Below are positions 55,228 to 64,000 of a DNA stretch of 64,000 nt, one piece after another (positions within the stretch are counted from its first letter, which is position 1; every line of letters begins with the position of its first letter). Source of the DNA: Flaccisagitta enflata. Taxonomy: Eukaryota; Chaetognatha; Sagittoidea; Aphragmophora. The notes beneath the pieces are model-generated. The model was given only the letters and a program-made list of their open reading frames with translations, was not told the origin of the DNA and made no database searches. The translations under genes and the position numbers were made by a program. Location of the stretch: assembly GCA_965153355.1 (NCBI GenBank), contig OZ231127.1, forward strand, positions 63,612,001-63,676,000, in the 5' to 3' direction.

Positions 55228-55446
55228 AAACAAGGCCGGATACGCAGCCATCAGTTGCGGACAGGTGGGCAGGGGCATCCCACCCCCATCCATACCCCGT
55301 GCCCCTTTCACATACACAAAAAAAAACATCTAAAACGTTCATTTTCGCACTTTTCGACTCATGTCCACGGACCGACCGAGCGATGAACTGACCGATCAAC
55401 GGACGAACAAAACCTCTTATAGAGTTGCGTGTCCGCAACTAAAAAC
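55228..55446 (+). mobile_element. Family H element, subtype GTTGCGGAC
   Basis: Left end AAACAAGGCCGGATACGCAG, AGTTGCGGAC at 55,253-55,262, GGACCGACC array, hairpin AGTTGCG-TGTC-CGCAACT at 55,423-55,440 then AAAAAC. It combines the GGCCGG left end with the GTTGCGGAC word. Confidence 0.92.
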
Positions 55447-55612
55447 GCGAAAGGTAACTACAAGATTTTAGCGCTCTGACGGAGCTCGGGTTCGCTTACT
55501 ACTTTAAGAATAAATGGGGCATTGGGAACCGCTGACCAGTTGACGCTTTAGCGACCTGTTTCCTTTTCTTCTTTACCTCTGTTCTCTTCCTCTTCCATCT
55601 CTCCTCCTCTTC

Positions 55613-55680
55613 TTCTGCTTCTTCTTCTTCTTCTTCTTCTTCTTCTTCTTCTTCTTCTTCTTCTTCTTCTTCTTCTTCTT
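55613..55680. repeat. (CTT)n microsatellite
   Basis: About 66 bases of CTT. Confidence 0.95.
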
Positions 55681-55899
55681 GTTTTGTTTTCTCTCCTATT
55701 CATCTTTGTAGTCCCGAATATCCTAATTCACGTCCAATCTGCAATTTACCATCTTCAACATCAATGATGCTGTTGTTGCCCCAGTTGACACCGTGCACCG
55801 TGCACCGTGCATGGAAGGCTCGCTCTTGACATTTTTCTGCACATTCTATAGCCAGAAAACGTGATTTCAAATGAGTTTAGAGGGTAGCTTTTGTTTTCC

Positions 55900-56135
55900 T
55901 GTTGAGGGTAAAAAATGATATGATTTTTTTGCTTCAACAACCTTCACGGGAAGACGCCGTTTTGCATAGAGGATGCAAAATCGAAAAATCTGAAAACATA
56001 CAGACCTTCCAAAATTGATTTTTAAGAAACGTATGTTCTCATTAATGCAAAAAATGCCACCTAAATCAAGAACGGCGTCTTCCCGCTCCGGAAATGTTTT
56101 ATTCGAAAATAAAAAAATCACACCTGATTTACACA
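55900..56135. repeat. Foldback sequence
   Basis: GGGAAGACGCCGTT (about 55,949) and AACGGCGTCTTCCCG (about 56,081) are reverse complements, with weaker pairing outside (GATTTTTTT / AAAAAAATC). Possibly an old MITE. Confidence 0.55.
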
Positions 56136-57500
56136 AAATGATGTGAAAACCCCACTTAATATTGACCGATTATCATAAAATTTGACATGAAGCAACCTCG
56201 GGTAATACCTTACACTGTCCTAAAATCTCAAGTGGCTGCGGTTACAAAAAGTAGGGTTACTTAACAGAGAAAAATAGTTGTCAAATTTTCAATTACCTAA
56301 TTGTCAACTGACATTTTATGTGTTTATTTTTATTTAGCGGCCTTAGCATGAGATTTAAGGGTCGAAAAAACTCATGTCATATCTTGATAGGTCCTTTGAG
56401 GGATTCGACCAAAAAAATTAGGATATCAATGACAAATGTATCCACACTGACGTTGTGAATTGATACGTTTCCAAAGAATCGTCATGGCCTCATGCAATTT
56501 TTCTTCATTTTAGACGTTTCCTTTTGCAAAATACTTTTTAAAAGTTCTTAAAAAGGGTCAAAACTCAATTTTTTTTGGAGGAATACATCTAATGAGCTCC
56601 GCCATGAAGTTTCCAGCCGAAAAAATGCTACTTTTACAAGATTTTATGGTGCAAAGCAAACTGGTCCTGCAAACCCGCCATTTTACCGGCTCCATGTCTT
56701 AATGTCAAAGACACCAGACGTTTCGACAAATATTGAATTCTCATCAATCAGTGGTGTTTTTCCCTCGACCTCGATTGTCCCATTGTCCTTCCCCTTTAAA
56801 AACCCTCTCTCTCTTCTTCTTTTCCCACTTCACCTAGTATGCTCGGTGTGTGCAATGACCATCAAACAAACAGACATCAGATTAATATAGACAGTATCTA
56901 AATCATTATATATGAATAATATTGATTATTTTTTTATTTCAAAGTTTTTATCTTATAACTCAGTATAAAGTCATTTCATTCATGATTAAAGCTATATGTC
57001 TACTATTATTATTGATGCTTTGTAGCTTTATATAAAAATTTAAGATTTGAATATGTGCCGAGCAGCTTTCTTATTTTTTGAATTTATTTAAAAAAATTAT
57101 TTTAGAATAGTATTAAGCTTTGATATAATAATTCCACAAAGATAAAATATTTAAAATTCAATTAAAAAGGATACAAATCTCCCCCTGTTCCCTTAGTTCT
57201 TGAAGGAAATCTACTGTAGCAACGTGCCACAGAATGAGAGAGCTTCGAAAATTGGGGTCACTTTCAAGATTAGATCAACGAACCCTAGCAAGCGAAAGAA
57301 GGGAAAAATAATCATCGAAATCCAATAAAACTCAACTCTGTCTCTGTCTCCCTTTCTGTCTCCTTTGCTGTTTCTTTCTGTATCATGAATGTTTACAATA
57401 CATCTTTGCGCTGCCTTCTGTCTGTTTATGTTTGAAGCTACACTGCTTAAGTTCACTTTTGCCCGTCACCGTCTGTCAGTGTATCGTTCCAAAATCTAGG
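56136..57500. other. AT-rich spacer, nothing recognised
   Basis: No supported ORF or element. Confidence 0.4.
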
Positions 57501-57539
57501 CTCCAGTCATCTTTTTGTCTGTCAATCTATTGGTTTCTC

Positions 57540-57565
57540 TCGGTCTCTCTGTCTCTGTCTCTCTC

Positions 57566-57597
<32 letters not shown>

Positions 57598-57598
57598 A
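57540..57598. repeat. (CT)n microsatellite
   Basis: Interrupted CT run of about 55 bases. Confidence 0.9.
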
Positions 57599-57599
57599 T

Positions 57600-58680
57600 G
57601 TTTTCTATCTCGCCCTTTCACTTTCCCCTTGCACTTCCGGGTTTCATTATTTTTAAAGGCATTTTGTGTTTTTTTTTTCAAATTTTTTATATTCTTTCTG
57701 ATTTCTTTGCTTTTCCTATATATTCGGAGGAGAGACGTGTGTATTGTGATATTGTTCGCGTTTTTGTTCAGATGTTATACCGATAAGATATATGTTTAAT
57801 GTTTACGTGTCTTTGTATGTGCAATTGTGCATGTTTGTATTTGTTCATTATTTCACTCTCGTTCTCTCTCTGCAGAACAGAATTTCTCATTTTTGTAATT
57901 GGATTTGTAGTTTTGCGGTGAGGTTTTTTTCGACTAGGTTTCATTGGGAGGAGTGAACTTCGTTTGAAGTTGCATGATTATATTCACTATAAAGTTGCAT
58001 TTTACCACAGCGAAATGTAAGGGACCAAGATGAATTATCCGTCAAAGGGAAGATACAGTGGTTCTCTCCTAGACTTGATATAATGGGGCCAAGCAAATTG
58101 GAAAGACTAATGTAATGAAGCCGGGGGAGTGAATGCTCCCTAGAGGCCTCAGAACTCTAACATAACGGACTATGGAAAAGTGGTAGAAAATCTAAGCAAG
58201 TTACTTTACCTTTACACTGCTCAGTTATTTACAACCCAAATTTCATACTTCATGTGCAAGCATACCTTACTGCTTACAATTATATATACAGCGAACACGT
58301 ATTCGGGAATTTCTTTGCATTTTCTTTTACAAACTATCTTAGAATTTCTTAATTGACACAAGACAAGAATGTGTCGAAAACATGTCTCAATTGTCACAAG
58401 AAAAGACCCCTAAACCGAGTAATCAGACAAGATCTAAGCCGATCGATCAAACTGGAAATCACGAACTGTGACAGGAAAAGGAAAATGAGAATTCATCATG
58501 AGTCGGCAACACAAGAAATAGACCCGATGAAGGGACAGACTGGACTCTGGAGAGATAAAATGTAAGACATTTCTGTCACTCACACAACTCACAGTTAACC
58601 GCCTCCAATTAAGAATAATAAAACTATGGCATTCTCCTCCAGTAGGGCATGGAAATGTGAAATGTGATGGTGTGGAACCT
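57600..58680. other. Spacer, nothing recognised
   Basis: No supported feature. Confidence 0.4.
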
Positions 58681-58682
58681 TG

Positions 58683-58775
58683 TGAAAAGCTGGGTTACAG
58701 TATCGTCGGGGACGGGTGGGCATTGGGCAATGGTGGTTTTCACACCTTTCGACTCGATTATCACGGACCGTCAAA
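58683..58775 (+). mobile_element. Family H, left-end fragment
   Basis: GGGTTACAGTATCGTCGGGG, ACGGGTGGGCATTGGGC and ACGGACCGTC; right end missing. Confidence 0.6.
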
Positions 58776-58865
58776 GGAAGCAGAAGAATGGAAAGAGGAA
58801 CAGATGAATGGAATATAGAACAGTAATATGATATATGGGTGAATGGCGGAATGAACAAATGAACA

Positions 58866-59587
58866 ACAGGTCGCCCAAGGGCAATATGTGGTCAGCGATA
58901 CCCATTGCCCTGCTTAGTGATTGTGAATTGGAGTGAGGGGAAGCAGGGCAGCGGCCCCGAAGGGGACGAAGTCCTGTAGAACACAGGGGGACTTTCGTTC
59001 GTCCTACCTGAAGAAGTGGATGAGATGCTATAGAGGGCTGAAGGCATACAAGAGCCTAAACTGAGGTCTAAGAAGGCTGATAGAAGGCCTGAGAATGCTG
59101 ATTGAAGCTTGAGAGGGCTGACTTGAGGCTTAAGAGAGCTGGATCAAGGCCGGAAAGGCCTGAGGACTGATTTGAAGCCTGGGAGCAATAAATTGAGGTT
59201 TAGATGGCTGATTAGAGGCCTGAGAGGCCTAATTTGAGGCATGAGAGGCCAGGTCTGAGGCCTGAGAATTTGAATTTGAGGCCTGTGAAGCCAGATTTGA
59301 GGCCTGAGAGGCCAGATTTGAGGCCTGAGAGGCCAGATTTGAGGCCTGAGAGGCCAGATTTGAGGCCTGAGAGGCCAGATTTGAGGCCTGAGAGGCCAGA
59401 TTTGAGGCCTGAGAGGCCAGATTTGAGGCCTGAGAGGCTGGATTTGAGGCCTGAGAGGCCAGATTTGAGGCCTGAGGGGTCTGATGAAGGGGGGGACTAA
59501 CGGACAAACGACGGACGGACGGACGGACGAACGAAAGTCCCCCTGTGTTCTACAGGACTTCGTCCCCTTCGGGGCCGCTGCCCAAAA
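58866..59587 (+). mobile_element. Family R element, full copy with 21-bp core repeats
   Basis: Left module TCGCCCAAGGGCAATATGTG, inverted end GGGCAGCGGCCCCGAAGGGG at about 58,946, CGTTCGTCC, core drifting from loose repeats to about 10 near-perfect units of GGCCTGAGAGGCCAGATTTGA (59,285-59,480), GGGGGG, GACGGACG array, opposite end CCCCTTCGGGGCCGCTGCCC at about 59,563-59,582, then AAAAAA. Confidence 0.92.
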
Positions 59588-60108
59588 AACAAGTCATCCA
59601 AGGATCGCACATGGTCAGCGGTACCCGATGCCCTCCTTGGAGTGATTAGCTGAAGAAGTGGAGTGAGAGCAGAGCAGTGGCACCAAAGGGCCGATGTCCT
59701 GTAGGACACAGGGGTGAATTGCCATACATCCTGAGAAGGTATATTTGAGGCCAAAGGAGCAATTTCCTATGATATTCAATGAGACTTTTGCATTTTCTCA
59801 ATTCTTTGTCATGCTACCATGTTATTCAATGAGAATTTCAAATTGTTTTTCATTTTTCATCAATTTTCCATGTTATTCAATGGGAAATATGCATGTTTCC
59901 ACTTTTTTGTAAGTTTCCATGTATTTAAATGGGAAGTTTGCATTTTATCAATTATCCATGTTATTCAATGGGAATTTGAGGCTTGAGAAGCTTGGGGGGG
60001 GTGACGGACGGAAGGATGGTAGGACGGATGGAGGGACGGACGGACATATGGAAATTCACCCCTGTGTCCGACAGGACATGGGCCTTTGGGGCCGCGGCCC
60101 AAAAAGCG
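59588..60108 (+). mobile_element. Family R element, second copy abutting the first
   Basis: Left module GGATCGCACATGGTCAGCGG at about 59,594, CAGTGGCACCAAAGGGCCGA, a different core of TTCCATGTTATTCAATGGGA units (59,770-59,970), GGGGGGG, GACGG array and right end with hairpin GGCC-TTTG-GGGCC near 60,082 then GCGGCCCAAAAAGCGG. Confidence 0.85.
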
Positions 60109-60109
60109 G

Positions 60110-60624
<515 letters not shown>

Positions 60625-60646
60625 CCATTTCCCTCCATCCGCTCAC

Positions 60647-61309
<663 letters not shown>

Positions 61310-61315
61310 CTGAAG

Positions 61316-61322
<7 letters not shown>

Positions 61323-61388
<66 letters not shown>
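61323..61388. repeat. (GA)n microsatellite near the polyQ exon acceptor
   Basis: About 65 bases; on the minus strand it forms an unusually long pyrimidine tract before the acceptor. Confidence 0.95.
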
Positions 61389-61550
61389 GTTAAGTTAATG
61401 GAAATCAAATTTGTAGAGTGAAATCCGGATTTGCAGGTTGGAAAATTGAAATTTCAAATTTTAAGGAGGAAAGAAAGAAAGATAGAAAGAGAAAATGAAA
61501 GCGAGGGGGGTGAAGAAAGAAAAACAAAATAACAAATAAAGAGATGTAAA

Positions 61551-61665
61551 AACAAGGCTAAGTATGCCACTATGTGAGCTGTGTGGATGACCGAACGATT
61601 GCGTTACCGACAGACCGACCAACGGACAAAGCCTCTTGTTGATGAGCGTTGGCACACATAAAAAG
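61551..61665 (+). mobile_element. Subfamily C of family H
   Basis: AAACAAGGCTAAGTATGCCA, GCGTTACCGACAGACCGACC, GGACAAAGCCTCTTG and end GGCACACATAAAAAG. Short core, hairpin degenerate. Confidence 0.65.
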
Positions 61666-61910
61666 ATAGTAATACCAGATGAAATTGTATCTTAGGCTCA
61701 AGGCGCGTCAGGCAAACCTTATAATCTACCTTATAATCTACACACGCAAATGCACATTATGCACACATAACCACATAATGCATATTCACGTCCAATACAT
61801 GTCATCACGTCGTTGTGGCAAGTCATCCCATAGCCTAAACGGACAATCTCTTTAAAAGTTTCAAAACGTACTGTAATGAATAATGGCATAGTAAAGCAAG
61901 ATAAATTCTT
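61666..61910. other. Spacer, possibly intronic
   Basis: Nothing recognised. Confidence 0.4.
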
Positions 61911-61917
61911 CTTTTTT

Positions 61918-62067
61918 CCTCTCTCTCTTTTCTTTCTTTCTTCACTCCTTCCTTCCTTTCTTCCTCTCTTACTGACTTTGTTTGTTTTTTCCTTTCTTTC
62001 TTGTTATTTTTTCTTGATTTCTTTCTTGTTTTCTTTCTTGTTTTCTTTCTTGTTTCCTTTCTTGTTT

Positions 62068-62135
<68 letters not shown>

Positions 62136-62144
62136 TCCTTCTTC

Positions 62145-62218
<74 letters not shown>

Positions 62219-62260
62219 ATCTTACTTTCTTCCTTTCTTTCTCTTTCTCTCCATTTTTCC
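61918..62260. repeat. (CTTT)n microsatellite
   Basis: Irregular pyrimidine words then about 160 bases of CTTT. Confidence 0.95.
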
Positions 62261-62785
62261 TCCTTTCGACCATTGCAGTTCTTGATCTTTTTTTCTCTTC
62301 CTTATTTTCGTCTCTTCAATTTCTTTCTCCCACTCGGCTGTTTTATTGTCTTTCATAGTTCCCCACTTCATTAATTACTATAGAACATTTTCCCCCTCAG
62401 ACTTTTAATTAAGAACACTTTTAATCACTTTTAACGACGTTAGACTGGATTTTTAATCTTCTACAAGAGTGATTCGCCACAGCGGGTTTTCATGCGTTTT
62501 TCTTCCATTTTTTCTTCCCGTAATTTTTCTTTAAGTCTCTATTAGTTTCCTCAATGAACATAGCAAGTAATCGAATTTTCCTTCATATAAGCTTGGGTGG
62601 AAGGCGGGGAAGAGATGGTCAGGGAATAGAAGGACAGGGCTTAAATATTGATTTTCGGAACTTATGGTAAGTAAATTACTAATTGTAGTATGATATACCC
62701 AAACTGAAAAATAGTAGAAAAATAGTAGAAAATAGTATAAACTACGCCATGTATCCTCTAAAGATGCTATCTGAAACGAACTAAC
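62261..62785. other. Spacer, possibly intronic
   Basis: Nothing recognised. Confidence 0.4.
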
Positions 62786-62802
62786 CATTCACGGAGAGAC
62801 GG

Positions 62803-62887
<85 letters not shown>

Positions 62888-63202
62888 GCGAAATTAACGA
62901 GTTCATGGAATCCGCCGGTTCGCGGTAAATACAGTTGTCCGAAATGGCGGTCCTCGATTGATAAGGCAGCGTCGGAAGCGGGATAATCGCGGTGATGGGG
63001 GTGGTGGCGATGAAGGCGGGGCTGACAGGGAGCGGGTTCGTGGAGTGAAGCGAATTGATGGTGGTGGGGTGAAGCGAAGTGGTGGTGGTGGTGGCGGCGA
63101 CGGTGTGAAGAGGAGCAGGCAGCGGCGCTCGAAGAGGAGCGAAGGCATCGGCGGCGGAGAGCGTCGATGTCGGGTGAGGAATGGGAGGCGGGTAATGAGC
63201 AC
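62786..63202 (-). CDS. Probable exon of a low-complexity protein with a polythreonine run
   Basis: Minus strand: a polypyrimidine acceptor (CTCTCTTTCCCCCTTACAG, ending at 63,203) precedes an open frame of about 139 codons ending at a GTTAGT donor (62,785-62,780). The peptide begins CSLPASHSSPDIDALRR, has His/Arg-rich stretches, then DAALSIEDRHFGQLYL and PRTGGFHELVNFA, followed by about 29 threonines from an (ACA)n array and PSLREW. The non-repetitive middle looks coding. Its end phase (two bases over) does not match the start of the exon at 61,309 (needs one), so another exon must lie between, a boundary is wrong, or these are different genes. Confidence 0.5.
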
Positions 63203-63204
63203 CT

Positions 63205-63540
63205 GTAAGGGGGAAAGAGAGAGCTTACTTTTGTGAATGCGCGCCTGTGAATCATCAATGGAAAGACCAAAGAGCACAGACTATTGGGCTGGTTATCTTA
63301 GAAATAAGCGCCTGTTTGTTGTCATGAAATAGGCGCGAATGGATTTTATCGAAACTGAACGCCGCTCCAACTGGGGAAACAAAACTGCCAATTTGTGTGT
63401 GTTTTTCTCATGAATGGGGAAAAAAGGAATTTCCTTGTATCTTTATGACGCAGCTGGTGCCAGAAATGAAGAAAACGAGAGGGAAAAATTACCAACTTTC
63501 GCTTAACTTGTTGTATCGCTTTCTTTCCACTGCCTCAGGC
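63205..63540. other. Spacer, possibly intronic
   Basis: Lies upstream of the minus-strand exon; nothing recognised. Confidence 0.4.
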
Positions 63541-63543
63541 AAC

Positions 63544-63728
<185 letters not shown>

Positions 63729-63773
63729 CCCGGGGGTAATATGTCACCATTTCTTTTTGTTTTATTCTTTCTT

Positions 63774-63916
63774 TTTAGTCGCGGACTAGCGACTCTGTAA
63801 GAGGCCCTGTCCGTCCGTTGGTCCGGGGTCATCGAGTTGGAGAGTGTGAAAACAAGCATGTCCGCCCCTGCCCACCCGTCCGCGACTGGTATTGGCCGCG
63901 TGTCCGGCCTTGTTTA
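63774..63916 (-). mobile_element. Family H element, subtype GTCGCGGAC, short
   Basis: Hairpin AGTCGC-GGACTA-GCGACT at 63,777-63,794, a minimal CCGT core, inner word GTCCGCGACT at 63,878-63,887, end GTGTCCGGCCTTGTTT. Confidence 0.9.
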
Positions 63917-64000
63917 TTTTCTCTCTTCCTTTCTTTGCCTACCCGGGGGTAAAATGGCCGTTTGCGCCAGCGCAGGGAACGGTTGATGGGATTGTGGATA

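Noticed and set aside
58353-58565. Plus-strand ORF with CLNCHKKRP
   Set aside because: A single CxxC is not enough for a zinc-binding domain and no other support was found.

Overview
This is eukaryotic, animal-type genomic DNA: intron-containing genes, GT-AG splice sites, very dense microsatellites and many short non-autonomous mobile elements. The one securely identified gene is a complete mitochondrial-type creatine kinase (43,228-46,612, plus strand, seven coding exons, 429 codons, and probably a non-coding first exon). Creatine kinases of this type occur in animals such as annelids, echinoderms, chordates and sponges, while many molluscs and arthropods rely on arginine kinase. The repeat style (ACGG/ATGG microsatellites inside short dispersed elements) suggests a marine invertebrate, but I cannot name the species.

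Layout. 1-6,420: large inverted arrangement of a ~530-bp AT-rich repeat (reverse copies at 1-1,290 and 2,090-2,205; forward copies at 4,510-6,420) around a stretch with one weak candidate exon (3,121-3,400). 6,420-22,000: no convincing gene; a ~125-bp tandem array, many microsatellites and dispersed elements. 22,000-34,000: one doubtful ORF, a 54-bp minisatellite, a 290-bp direct duplication, a palindromic TA-flanked element and a giant inverted (GT)n/(AC)n pair. 34,680-35,510: a 48-bp minisatellite open in two frames. 36,600-43,000: dispersed elements and three TA-flanked inverted-repeat elements. 43,000-46,750: the creatine kinase gene, with a dispersed element of each main family in its introns. 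48,728-48,954 and 60,647-63,202: three probable minus-strand exons of low-complexity Ser/Thr/Ala/Gln-rich protein, two of them with compatible phases, perhaps parts of one large gene convergent with the kinase.

Mobile DNA dominates. Family H (about 25 full or partial copies plus a divergent subfamily C) are ~140-380-bp elements with an AAACAAGGCCGG-like or AAACAAGTnACGCGGGG-like left end, a central tetranucleotide array (GACG/GACC type) and a right-end hairpin followed by AAAAA. The hairpin arm sequence varies between copies, but the same variant recurs near the other end of the same copy, so left end and hairpin co-vary. This is the most interesting system I see; it resembles non-autonomous Helitron/Helentron-type elements but I found no transposase or Rep/helicase. 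Family R (about 9 copies) has ~60-bp inverted ends containing a CCCC-TTC-GGGG hairpin, and a core of 20-21-bp repeats. Five or more further elements look like Tc1/mariner-type MITEs flanked by TA.

No tRNA, rRNA, CRISPR array, viral gene or complete transposase was recognised. Coordinates of element ends are read by eye and may be off by several bases.
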